From NCBI GenBank assembly GCA_010909165.1, contig MU008156.1, positions 973,768 through 1,037,767 of the forward strand: a stretch of DNA of 64,000 nt, written 5' to 3'. Under the pieces are notes generated by a model. The model was not told the DNA's origin. It searched no databases and saw only the letters and a program-made list of their open reading frames with translations. The stretch is from Anthoceros angustus. Taxonomy: Eukaryota; Streptophyta; Anthocerotopsida; Anthocerotales; Anthocerotaceae. The position numbers and the translations under genes are program-made. Below are positions 1-12,994 of this stretch, one piece after another. Position 1 is the stretch's first letter. The number at the start of each line of letters is the position of its first letter.

Positions 1-560
1 ACTGCCCTTTTGAAAACGTGAAACTGCTCTTCTGGAAATGTGAAACTGCTCTTGTGAAAAAACATGAAACTGCTCTTGAGAAAACGTAAAACTGCTCTTC
101 TGAAAACGTAAAACTGCTCTTGAGAAAAAACATGAAACTGCTCTTATAAAAACGTGAAACTGCTCTTCTGGAAAAACAGGAAACTCGTCTTCTGAAAACG
201 TGAAACTGCTCTTCTAATACGTGAAAGTCGTCTTCTGAAAACGTGAAACTGCTCTTCTAATACATGGAACTATTCTGGAACTGTAAAACTGCTCCCGAAA
301 ATGTGTAAACGAGAAACTGCTCGTCTGAAACTGCTGAACTGAAAAAGTGAGACTACTCTTCTGGAACCGATGTTCTGGAACCGTGAAACCAGCTTCTGGA
401 GAAGTGAACTACTCTTCTGGAAACCATGTTCTGGAACCGTGATATCAGCTCCTGGAAAAGTGAACTGTTCTTCTGGAACCGTGAAACTGTGAAACCGGCT
501 CCTGGAACAGTGATCAGAGACTGCTCTTGACTGCTGCTCACTTCTCCTCTGCAACTGGTC
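1..560. repeat. Degenerate ~22-24 bp minisatellite
   Basis: The sequence is a direct tandem array of a unit of roughly 22 bp, GAAACTGCTCTTCTGGAAAAC and variants. It is regular in the first 250 bases and increasingly degenerate towards 560, where the units become AAACCGGCTCCTGGAAC-like. Open frames crossing it on either strand simply reflect the repeat. The spacing and lack of unique spacers rule out a CRISPR-type array. The array runs off the left edge, so its full length is unknown. Confidence 0.85.
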
Positions 561-600
561 TTGAGGACTCTAATAGGAATTGACATGCTTGTTAAACATT

Positions 601-696
601 CCATTATCGTTTCTTCAAGGAGTGTTGCACTTCCCAGAGACATAGTATCCATTATCTTTTCTTCAAGGAGTGTTGCACTTCCCAAAGACATAGTAT
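601..696. repeat. 48-bp direct duplication
   Basis: Two adjacent 48-bp units (601-648 and 649-696) differ at about two positions. Each begins CCATTATC and ends CATAGTAT. The duplication lies between the minisatellite and the cytochrome b561 gene. No coding function is visible. Confidence 0.85.
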
Positions 697-879
697 CCGA
701 CGAGGGCTTTGCACCTTCAGGGTGGATGCACATTATGCCGATGAGGAAGGTTGGTTAGCTATACGCACGCATGCCAAACCTGGGGACGATGTCTGCTAAG
801 ATGCTAGGACAAGAGTAGAGGAAACCCGAATTCAAAACCAGCTGCAGGAATGTTGTAAGTCTACAATGTTTAGTGATTG

Positions 880-1699
880 TCAATGCAGAGGAGCATATCC
901 TTTCTCCTTCTCCCGCTCCCTGTCCCTGTCCCTGTCCGTGCGGGGATCAGGCACGACGACAGCCAGCACAGTGAACCCAGCCAGCACAGCCAGAACCAGC
1001 CCCAGCAGATTAGCCAACATGGGCTCAGCGTCGAAGTGCTTCGCCTGGCCCCGGAGCTGCAGCAGCGTCACCTTCTCCAGAATCCCGGTCTCGGCGGCCA
1101 GCACGGCGAGCGCGTACAGGCCCAGACCCCCAATGGCGTGCCAGGGCAGGAATCCGGCCCGGAATCCGGGCCCGGCCCCGGGGTACCAGAGCACGCAGAA
1201 TCCCCCGAGCCAGTGCAGGGAGAGCAGGATCCCAACCCCCAGCCCCACCCACGAGTGCAGGCTGTAGAGGTTGTCCTTGGGCGGGGAGCTCTCGTTGTGG
1301 GCGCGGAAGGCCGCCCAGATCCCGACCCACCCCAATCCCAGCGCCAGCAGCTGCATCCCAGGTGGAAGGCCTTGCGCTGCCGCCGGCTCCTCCCCGGTGC
1401 GGTGCACCAGCGCCGCCTCCCCGCCAGGACCACGAACCCCGCCATCGCCAGCACCGGGTGCACGTTGAACACCAGGGCCGTGTTGCCTCCCCGCCATGCC
1501 AGCCCGCCCCGGTAGCGGAGCTTCCAGAAGAGCGCGAGCACGAGAGCCGCCAGGCCCAGGAGATGCACCACCAGGGCCGCCAGGGCTGGGAGCAGGGCCG
1601 GCCCCACGCGCTGGGCCGCCGGGAGATGGCTCCCGGGAGAGAGCCCGCCGGGGCTGCCGGTGCCCGCCGCGCCCGCGCTTGCCACTGCCCGCTGCCCAT
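880..1699 (-). CDS. CYB561: Cytochrome b561 family protein (reading frame broken)
   Basis: This is a ferric-reductase-type transmembrane cytochrome b561, which passes electrons from ascorbate across membranes. In order along the minus strand I see a hydrophobic first helix, NVHPVLAMAGFVVLAG with the first heme histidine, KAFHLG with the second, LHSWVGLG with the third, and LPWHAIGGLGLYALAV with the fourth. AETGILEKVTLLQ and a hydrophilic basic tail ending at 880 follow. These segments lie in two frames. The frame must change near 1419-1422 (a C run on the + strand), again near 1390-1400, and again near 1360. All the conserved motifs are present, so consensus indels in GC-rich runs seem more likely than a true pseudogene. 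The start is uncertain: an ATG at 1699 is off frame with the first helix. The gene is divergent from SDH2 with about 240 bp between them. Confidence 0.75.
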
Positions 1700-1941
1700 C
1701 ACCTCGGTTGGGAGCGAGACATCTGGATTCCGGAAAGAGGACCTGGGAGCGTTGTTGACTGGACACAGCTTGAAGAACCCAGTATGGAAGTGGCAGGGAT
1801 GCCACGTTCTGGGCGTGGACGTGGCGGGATTTGCCACTTGGCTCCGCTTCTGGAGCGACCTGTGGATGTCATGGATCCGGTGCCGGAGCCTGGGTTCCTG
1901 TCGGGAGGATCTGGGTTGCCGTGGCTTGCAGAGTGCTGGAG
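1700..1941. promoter_or_regulatory. Intergenic region between CYB561 and SDH2
   Basis: About 240 bp separates the divergent CYB561 and SDH2 starts and should carry both promoters and 5' leaders. It is GC-rich with no obvious TATA box. Open frames continue through it upstream of the SDH2 ATG, so the true 5' end of either coding region could lie here. Confidence 0.45.
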
Positions 1942-3016
1942 ATGAGCAGCTGCCGGGGCTTGTGGAGGGCCTTCTCTGTCTCTTCTGGGCGTCAGGGTCA
2001 GAAATCTGGCGGGAGGGTGAAGGAGTTTCAGGTGTATCGGTGGAATCCGGAGATGAGGCAGAAGCCTTACATGCAGTCTTACAAGGTGGATTTGGATGAC
2101 TGCGGGCCCATGGTATGTGGAATGGGTGGTGGGTTTTGGGTGGCAGGAAGGAGGGAGGGAGAATTTCTCGTGCTGAAAGGGGAGGTTGTGGGTCTTGGGT
2201 TTGGCAGGTGCTGGATGTGCTGCAGAAGATCAAGGCCGAGAAGGATTCGACTCTTGTGTACCGGAGATCATGTCGGAGGGTGTGTGTGGGTCTTGTTCGA
2301 TGAATATCAATGGGACAAACACCATTGCTTGCCTGTGCCCGGTGGATCCTGACCCCAGGACGGTGACGACCATTACCCCGTTGTCCCACATGTTTGTGAT
2401 CAAGGATCTGGCGGTGGATTTCACCAATTTCTACAACCAGTACAAGTGAGGTTTTTGGATGGAGGTTAACTAATGCTATGGAGAACAATTGTGTCTGGAT
2501 GGTTGTGGTGGATCTCACCGGATGTGTGTTGCAGGACGGTGGAGCCGTGGTTGAAGACCAAACGAAGTCCTCCGGAGGGACGAGAGTACCGCCAGTCTCC
2601 AAAGGAGAGGAGGAAGCACGATGGATTGTATGAGTGCATCTTGTGCGCTTGTTGTAGCAGTGCCTGTCCGTCGTATTGGTGGAATGCTGACAGTTTCCTG
2701 GGCCCGGCTGCGCTTCTGCATGCAAGACGGTGGATCAGTGACTCGTATGTTTCTCTCCAGCAAGCCATAGCTTGGTAGTTTTGAATTCTCTTAGACTTCT
2801 CACATTTGTTTTGGTGGAACATGTGCACTCAGGCGGGACGATTATGGCAAGGAACGAGCACTGGCTTTGACGGAGGGTGACAAGCTTTACCGTTGCCACA
2901 CCATCATGAATTGTGCTCAGGTTTGTCCCAAGCGCTTGAACCCTGGGAGGGCCATCTCGGAAATCAGGAAAATGCATGTCGAAATTGCTGTCAAGGATCC
3001 CAGTGTGCTGCTTTAG
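1942..3016 (+). CDS. SDH2: Succinate dehydrogenase iron-sulfur subunit (complex II)
   Basis: This is the mitochondrial iron-sulfur subunit of succinate dehydrogenase, relaying electrons from the flavoprotein to ubiquinone. Exons are 1942-2112, 2208-2445, 2535-2744 and 2833-3016. The protein starts [20 protein letters not shown], a plausible presequence. It continues with the [2Fe-2S] region (CGSCSMN, then ACLC) and the [4Fe-4S]/[3Fe-4S] motifs [17 protein letters not shown] and [12 protein letters not shown]. It ends DPSVLL. One G is missing in the cysteine-rich motif around 2275. With one base added, every exon phase closes and the protein is 267 residues. This is probably a consensus error, because everything else is intact. 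The gene runs tail to tail with the permease, with 42 bp between the stops. Confidence 0.9.
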
Positions 3017-3058
3017 GAGGGACAGTGGCCTTGTCCGGCTGAGGATTGTTCCAGTTGA

Positions 3059-5895
3059 TTAAGCCCCTGCCTTCCGGAGCAGAATCAGAATAGCGAGAAG
3101 TCCTCCCATGTTGGGCATCCAAGCTCCTATGAATGGGTTGACCAGATTTAACTGCAGAACGACAGCCTTGATGTAACACTAGTCAAGCAAGATAGACAGA
3201 CAGGTTCTGAAAAAATTCGAACTGTGAGATGCATACCTGGCCGAGAAGGGCTCCGCAAACATTGACTACATAGTAGCTGAAGACTATAGCAAGCATCCAC
3301 ACGAATCCGACCTGCACTCCAACAGATCAATGGTGGTAAGATGGCAAGAGATTGCTTGTGGCCTGCCTTATGAAGAAAGTGTAATGCACCGAGGCGGTCA
3401 GCAATTCTGGGAAGCACCATGTGTCGCTTCCGTGGTAAGCTCAGGCTGATCAGAGATCCAACTACCCCAAAGACCAGGCAAGCGAAGGGAAGGGCCATCC
3501 TCTGATGGAGCTTCACCTGCGGCAAACACATGTTTTTACATGCAAGTATGAATTGGTATCCAAGCGTAACATCTCGTTGCACGTTAACAAGAAGTGATAC
3601 GCGTTTGTCTCGTACCTTCAGCTTTCTACTCTCACTGAGGTTCCTACTTGCATCCAGTAGCTGCTGCAATTTGATCACCTGCACTTCTTCCAAATTGTGA
3701 AATGAGCATTTTTCGACGGACAGTTCAGAGAGACCAGAACAAGCGATGGAACCACCTCTTTGATGGTCATGTCATCAAAGTTTCGTCCATTCTGTAGTTT
3801 GGCAAGTTCCAAAGGTGCCGACGTCAGTCCTCGGAAGTCTGCAATTAGAAGCAAACAAGTACGGTGAGCAGAAGGGACCTGTACAAGTGCAACGGGACAG
3901 GAGAAATTTCAGTGACTGACTCACATCTTACGTCGAACTGGCACACAGATTGCAGAGAGTATGTAGCCAGATTAGGTGGAGAGTTAAGGGCAGGTATGTC
4001 ATCTTTGCAAGGTGCATCTGACTCAGTTATCCCTTTGCTACAGCCACCCCATAGAATATCATATTCTGCACCATTCTTAAACATCCAAGCATTCCTACTT
4101 GCATCCCACGTCGAGGACTCAGCGACCACCACTCTACGTAATCTGATGCCTGTAAATCACACAGTTTGTACTCAGCAAAATAGTTGTTTTCAGCTTTGCC
4201 TACCATCTTTTTTCTGAGCATCCCCTACAGAATTCTAATTTCAAGCCAACCTTGTTTGCGGTCGCCAGATCTGCAAGGTAACAAGGAGACGCTGGGAGAA
4301 TCTACCGCCTGATGATTCCACTTGTTACAAAGCATTCAGACAGACCTTTCAGCTATACAGAAATGACTTTCATTCAAACTTTGGTCAAGACGCATGTCAT
4401 ATCCAACACAGCTCCAGCAACAGCACAGGACAGCAGCAGCGGCAATACCTGCATCTCAAGAAGAGTTGCCTTCAGCAACAGTTCACCAGCAAGCCTATGA
4501 GCATAGAACAAGTGACACAAGCTGCCCTTCCTGCAGCCATACGAGCCGCAGCTTCTAACGCACTGGACAAGCTCATGTACTGAACACGAAAAATAGGGCA
4601 AAGATGAAGCACTGATTGTTGTTCAAGAGGAACGCAGAGTCTATGCCATCCCCGTTGGGATACCTGTAGTTCAAGTAGATAACTGGCTGTGGGGGCATCT
4701 TCAACTTTACCTGTGGACATTCGACAAAACAATAAGGGCTCCACCCAGGAATATTATACAGAACTCCTCACCTCGGCCCACACTCTCATAGCAGGTGGTC
4801 TATTCAGCTACTCCAACATGGCACCTTAAGGCTAAACATACCTGAGATGCGTCCTTTCCCTGGACGTTGACTTCAGCAGCTTCTGACTTAAGATGTTGTG
4901 CATATCTGTTTGCTTTAGGAATCACACCCTGTGAACATGCAATGCTGCCTCTATCAGGTACGCGGTTCAGTGACTGCCACTCAAGTCTGTCCCCAATAAA
5001 CCACCAAACTAGCACCTCGGTGAGGAAGAGATGACAAATGGTCACTCCAGCAAACATCACAAGTACTGGCCGGACCAGTCTCCAGGCCGTCACTCCACAG
5101 GATCTGAGAGCTGCATTATTGGTTGCGCATGTCCATAAACCAATAGTCCCATGTACACGTAAGATGAGATTCTTGCCGACCGGAAATGCGGCAAGACTAG
5201 GCAAGGAAGTTGAAGGCTAGCTCCACCTAAAATCTCATTGTCTGCCTCCATGCGTCCAAAGGCAAGCAATGGGGCTAGCAGAGACGCAATCGGAAGGGCA
5301 AATCCAACGTAAACCTGCAACCAAACATCAAACCAGCTACAGTCACCAAGCTGTCCGGGCTCTCTTCAACAGCTAAACAAAGTTCTTCCCAACACTCACA
5401 GGAACTCGCAAAACCAAAAACCGCACAGCAAGCAGCACGCTTGGCCATGAAACTCCATAACTTCCCACCAACGTGCCAAGTTCAGGCCCCGCACCTGATA
5501 CCACATCCGAGGATACCATCTGTAAAGACGTCACATCATTCAGACCGCCATAACTGTACATGCACAGGCGTCATCTTACCCATGAAAATCCCCATTGCAG
5601 TAGCTGCAGCAACTCCAAGAATCATAGGAGGAACAAGCTCAGCTAAAATATAACTGTCCAGCAGAGGTATGCCATGTGCTCTGACATCAATGCACAACAA
5701 CGACTCCCTTCGAGTGACTGAAGAGGTAATCCCCTGTCTAGACGAGGATCGTAAGACAGAGACATCCAGATGCTTGCACGCCAAACTCCTGGAATCTGAT
5801 TGGAGACTAATCCCCATCGTCCGGTGCACAGTGCTGAAGCAGTGGGCAGAAATGGGCAAATGTGGTGCCAGAGATGGCTTGCTCAGAGCCCACAT
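3059..5895 (-). CDS. LptF/LptG (YjgP/YjgQ) family permease, probably plastid-targeted
   Basis: The predicted protein matches the LptF/LptG permease layout. An N-terminal extension (MWALSKPSLAPHLP...) looks like a transit peptide. Next come LLDSYILAELVPPMILGVAA (first helix), a helix ending VLLAVRFLVLRVP, ASLLAPLLAFGRMEADNEIL, then LRSCGVTAWRLVRPVLV. A soluble middle part contains LFYAHRLAGELLLKATLLEM and VVVAESSTWDASRNAWMF. The C-terminal helices are LHQRMALPFACLVFGVVGS, VGFVWMLAIVFSYYVVN and PNMGGLLAILILLRKAGA before the stop at 3059. Confident exons are 5580-5895, 5400-5494, 5227-5314, 4842-5110, 4664-4710, 4449-4530, 3237-3311 and 3059-3166. The stretch 3320-4440 holds further exons, including a possible 20-bp microexon near 4265-4284, which I could not fully phase. 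In bacteria the family extracts lipopolysaccharide; the plant substrate is unknown. Confidence 0.75.
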
Positions 5896-6300
5896 ACTGC
5901 ATCCCAGTTCACACAGTTACAGCGAGAAAGACTTGAGGTTGGTGAACACAAGCATGTGTTCTGAATGTCAATTGGCAAAAACTATTTCAGTCCACAGCCA
6001 GGCGGAAACTGCTTGAAACATTGCAACCGAGACTCGTAACGATTCTCAAAGTCGTCACGAGAATGGGCTCTTCCCATCACGGACTGCGTAGCAGACCTCA
6101 AAGTGGAAATGCGAAATCACCCCCAACACTTACAGATGCCTTGCCACCTCGCTGTGACCTGATTCGATTAAGCTTAATGTTCAATTACTAATACAGCTGC
6201 TTAGGAGAGGAATCCCGCCCATGAGGCTAGGCCAACATGCCCTATTCTTAAACCCAGAACCTTGGGCTCGTGAGTTCTGTCAGTTTGTGCTGCTGTGGCC
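5896..6300. promoter_or_regulatory. Bidirectional promoter, permease / RRP9
   Basis: The 405 bp between divergent starts holds two TGGGCT motifs, at 6064-6069 and 6263-6268. These match the plant site II element (TGGGCY) that is common in promoters of ribosome-biogenesis and housekeeping genes, which fits RRP9. No clear TATA box is visible. Confidence 0.45.
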
Positions 6301-8563
6301 ATGGCGAAGGTGAGGAAGAGGAAGGACAGGACGCAGGACGTTGCCAAGCGGAAGAGGCAAAGGGGATCGTCGTCGCGCGGGCAGCGGAAAGATGATTTGT
6401 TCCATCGAAATGGAGACGAGGAGCTGGCAAGCGATCATGAAGAGGGGAGTGAGCGGGGGGATGATGAAGTCCAGAGCGATGAGGAGGAGGAGGAGGAGGA
6501 GCAGCGGGAGAAGGATAGGGTGGAGACTGCGGAGGAGAAGAAATTGAGAGTGGCCACGGTTTATCTGGACAAGGTCCGGGAGTCTGTAGCTGCTGCTGCT
6601 GCTGAGGACGGCGGGGATGAAGCTGATAGGGAGAAAAGCAACGCAGGGAATAGGGACTCTCTGGTAGCTGACTTGCTGAAGCAGCGGCAGTTGGAGGAGA
6701 GCGGCCGAGTGCAGCGGAAGATCGCTGACAGGTACAGCGATCTGATTGGGTGCATTGGGGCCAGATTGATGCGAATTTTGTAGAAGTTGATGTGACCGCT
6801 GAGTGCTGTGCTGCTTGTTTGCCGTTGGCATTTTTGAATGTAGGGTTGTGGAACCATCGGAAACAGGGGAGGGAAGGTATGTCGGTCGGCGGCACAGACG
6901 CACAGTTACGGCAGTTGCGTTGACGGAAGATGATTCTAGGGGTTTCGCGGCGTCGAAGGATGGCCTCATTGTGCATTGGGATGTAGAGTCGGGGAAGAGT
7001 GAGAAGTATGAGTGGCCTAGTGGTGAAGCTTCAACTTCAGGGAAACATGCTGGGGCCCAGTCTCATGGAAACCAAGGAAGGAAGAAGCATAGCAGTCGAC
7101 ATGTGTTGACAATAGCTGTTAGCTCAGATGGAAGATATCTGGCCTCCGGTGGTCTCGATCGTACAGTACACGTCTGGGACACCAGAACTCGGGAGCATAT
7201 TCAGGTAATAAGTGGTTTTGTTCTGCAGCTTAGCTAGTGAAGGAAAGGTGCATCTTAGGGCAGCGTGATGTACAGAGGCAGAGCTTGACTTGGAGCTGTT
7301 GGCTCTTTGCAGGCCTTCCCTGGTCACAAAGGAGCTGTGTCTAGCTTGGCCTTCAGACTGGGGACACAGCAATTGATATCAGGGGCTTTTGATAGGACGG
7401 TAAAGTTGTGGAGTGTGGAAGACAGGGCTTATATAGACACGCTCTATGGGCATCAGAGTGAAGTTGTCTCGATAGATTGCGTTCGTCAGGAGCGAGTGTT
7501 TTCTGCAGGTCGGGATCGAACGTTACGACTGTGGAAGGTGAGGAGCTCCCCTTTTCGTCCTGTCACCTGTTGGCCGGTCTTTGTTCAGTTTGGAGCTGGC
7601 AAGTCAACACTTTACAGACTGCTGTGAACGTTCAGTTGTCCTATGGTCCTCATGAGCGGCTATGCCTTGTTATGATTTGCTGTTGAAAACTTTGCAGGTT
7701 CCAGAAGAGACACAGCTTGTCTTTAGAGGTTATGGTCCTTCAATGGAAAGTTGCTGCTTCTTATCAAATGGAGAATTCTTGTCAGGGTCCGATGATGGCT
7801 CTATCGCTCTCTGGAGTACGTTGCGGAAGAAGCCTGCATTCATTGTGCGTAATGCACATGGCAGCACTAGGCCTACTGATCACAGTTCTGCAGAGTCAGA
7901 AGGCTCTGAGAATCCTCTCGTTGCAGCATCCACAAAGGGGATGGCAAATGGCTCTGCAAACGGGCATGCATGTAAGCGGAGCCTACGGTGGCTGGCAATG
8001 GTGCTCATGGGGTATTGACAACTTCAGCTCTTCCAAGTTACTAATGTGGCAATGCTGATCAGATGCAAGCGACGAGGAGCCATTACATTCAAAAACCCCC
8101 ACCGTTCCCCAGGGAGCTGCGGCACAGTGGGTGGGTGCGGTTGCGGTCTGCCGTGGAAGTGACCTGGCTGCATCAGGCGCAGGTGATGGGATAGTACAAC
8201 TCTGGGCTTTAGAAGACGGGAACAAGAGTATTCGACGACTGCAGGGCCTCCCCGTTGTAAGTATCAGCTATCAGCCTCATCCAGTGCAGGCCCTTTGATG
8301 TGACACCGTATCCTCACCTAAATGACTTTGTCAAGCAGAAGGGGTTTGTCAATTCTCTGAAGTTTGCGTACAGCGGCCGCTTCCTCCTTGCTGGAGTTGG
8401 CCAGGTATGCACCTCTCATTTTCTGTTCTTGCATCCCTTGCTCCCGAAGGAACTTCTCTCACGGACCTTTTGTTTCCTGCAACAGGAGCCACGGCTTGGT
8501 AGATGGGGGTACATTCAGGGTCTCCGGAATGGAGTTGTCATGCACAACATTGATTTGTCGTAG
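6301..8563 (+). CDS. RRP9: U3 snoRNP-associated WD40 protein (RRP9 / U3-55K, YAOZHE-like)
   Basis: This is a nucleolar WD40 protein that binds the U3 snoRNA box B/C region and takes part in 18S rRNA processing. Exons are 6301-6731, 6844-7204, 7313-7537, 7698-7971, 8063-8256, 8339-8404 and 8486-8563, giving 542 residues with all phases consistent. The N-terminus is basic (MAKVRKRKDRTQD) followed by a long acidic run (DEEEEEEEQ near residue 60), typical of the family. Visible WD blades include LASGGLDRTVHVWDTR, LISGAFDRTVKLWSVE, VFSAGRDRTLRLWKV, FLSGSDDGSIALWSTL and AASGAGDGIVQLWALE. The last blade ends LGRWGYIQGLRNGV. I chose ATG 6301 (GCCATGG context). The gene looks intact. Confidence 0.93.
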
Positions 8564-9174
8564 ACTTGCGTCCACTTTCTTAAATTCCCAGATTAGTCTC
8601 GATCCCGGCCTGCACTTCCCCACTGGAGAAGCTGGTTGGAGCCCGTCGTCCATGTTTATGGAATCAATTTTGGCCGAGCAGTCTCCTCCTGGCGGGATTT
8701 TGCTGTTCCAGTGTGATCCTATTCTAGACTGGAGGACTTGTGCTGTAAAATATGTTGAGTTACGTAGGTGCCACACCGGTTTGTGCAGCGTACCATTTTG
8801 GATGTGGTTTGTGGGCCAACATCGGGAGACGGGTAGGTTATCGCGGGTGCAAATGGGACCAGGAGCACGCCCTCTCAGCAGCTAACGATATCGTTTACCC
8901 GCGGGGTTTTGAAATTGGACAAGTTGCCGTCTGATCGCTCAGGGCCACGGTAGGCGGGAATCGAAGCGGGGACGACTCACGAATCAACGCAGAGCTGGTA
9001 ACGAACGAATTTGAGGAATGGGGCTGCCGTGAGCCAATGTTTCGAAGCTTCACTTCGCGTGAATGAAGTTGCCATTCTCGGATTTGTCTCTGCAGTGGCT
9101 GCGCACTTATCAAGATCACCTGAGGAGACCGCGCAGATGCTTCAATCGGCTTGGATTCTCTCATTCATCACAAT
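8564..9174. other. Intergenic, RRP9 to gamma-tubulin
   Basis: About 610 bp with no recognisable gene. It should hold the RRP9 3' UTR and the gamma-tubulin promoter and leader. Short open frames here have no family resemblance. Confidence 0.6.
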
Positions 9175-11501
<2,327 letters not shown>

Positions 11502-12050
11502 ACCATAGAGGGCGAACAACGGTTAGACAAGTGATTTTCTCCTAACGGACAGGAAAAGTCGTAGATTGTTTGGGTGCATGTCACGTCCTGCTAATCCTCC
11601 GAACTCCTATTCCTCTCACTCAAGACAGGGTGTCGACTACTGCTCAGGTACCGCGTGCACTTTCCTCTGCATACATGGATGGCTGGCTGGTTGTGCCTTG
11701 TGCAATATAATGTATATTGCATTGCCTGGGGAATCACCCCAGCTGCAATGTCCCATGACAGCCAGGGTCTCATCAGCAGAGCTGTACGGTACGCAGGAGC
11801 AATATGGTGAAGATGCCCAGACTGAGCATGTGATAGTGTCACTCTGTTCACCCCAGAAAAATTAGTTTGACACTGGAAGACCTCCTGTAGAAAGAAGGGG
11901 TGACCCCCCTGCCATCCTGAAGGCCCGTCCGGGACGGTGGGGCCGGCACCGGCATGTGATGTGTACTCGGCTGGTGCCGAAAGCTAGCTCAAGTGGAGGA
12001 GGGGCAAAGGCCATATCATGAGGATAAGGTGTTGGAGACGACTCTTATCT

Positions 12051-12066
12051 TAGTAGTAGTAGTAGT
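12051..12066. repeat. (TAG)n microsatellite
   Basis: About five TAG units in a row, with no coding context. Confidence 0.9.
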
Positions 12067-12679
12067 ATGTGCCATTAGCAGACTACATACCTTCAGGTTA
12101 GCAGAGGTGACTGGGTAGCAAAAGTGAAGTGTGTGAAACTGAGATTCCGGTGGCGCAGATTCCCGGGAAGCGACTTTTTTCATCTTCGCCGGGCCCGAAG
12201 CTCGCTACCCAGGGGCAGCGATATGGTCGTTATGTTCCGTGCAACCGCGAGCCCTACGTTAGTTAGGTCGTACAGCGGAGGTCACCAGACCCCAAAGTCG
12301 GAGTATCGTTGCCCTAATTCACTTCCGTCCAGTCAACAGAGGCAGCCTAGGGTTTTGCGGAGTTACTGGACCTGGGGTTACTGAAGCTGCGCCCTAACTT
12401 CCGCCGAAGGCTCTAGAAGTGCGATCCTATCCGTGGTAGGATCGACGGCGCAGGCGAGAGAGGAACCTTTGGGACGGTTGTGAATCGTGGATGAGCGCTG
12501 CGGAGGCTAAAGCAATTTCGGCGCATTTTATGCAGTTTTCTATTTACCGATCTTGCTCCAAATAAATAGTTTTAACTCTTCACTAGGCAACGGGAGGCTC
12601 AAAGGGGGAGGAAAGAGGGGGAAGTAAGCTCTCTCGTTGTGGGCTGAAGGCTGAACTTGGCTTGGCGTTTGTCGGCTCG

Positions 12680-12706
12680 CCTCGACTCGACTCGACTCGA
12701 CTCGAC
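12680..12706. repeat. (CTCGA)n microsatellite
   Basis: About five tandem CTCGA units lie upstream of the caprin-like gene, probably in its promoter or 5' UTR. Confidence 0.9.
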
Positions 12707-12994
12707 CCGCTCGGCTGCGAGCGCAAACGCAGCGCAAGGAAAGGCAGAGCGCGGAAGGGAAGGCGGACGCTGCGAGAGCGAGGGAGCGGGCGGAGTGAGG
12801 GCCGGGCTTGGAGGGCAAGCAATCGGGCGGGCATGGATTTGTGAAGGCTTGATGGTGGGAGAGAGGGCGTGAGGAAGAGACGAGCGGGGGCGGGGCGTTG
12901 TGCGGCCCGGCGCCTGGAGGAGACGGGGGACGGGAAGGAGGGGAAAGCAAGGGGGAGAGGTTTGAGGAGGGGAGTTAGGGTAGGAGAGGGAGAA

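Larger units (their letters stand above)
11502..12994. other. Intergenic, gamma-tubulin to caprin-like gene
   Basis: This stretch holds the gamma-tubulin 3' UTR and the promoter/5' leader of the next gene. Visible features are a (TAG)n microsatellite at 12051-12066, a (CTCGA)n run at about 12680-12705, and a strongly purine-rich G/A leader from about 12720 to 12990. No gene was recognised. Confidence 0.6.

Noticed and set aside
1-560. Regular short repeats resembling a CRISPR array
   Set aside because: Units are contiguous with no unique spacers, and the surroundings are a eukaryotic gene block.
1025-2725. 566-codon open frame on the minus strand overlapping CYB561 and SDH2
   Set aside because: It is the antisense shadow of SDH2 plus out-of-frame CYB561 sequence and has no protein-like motif.
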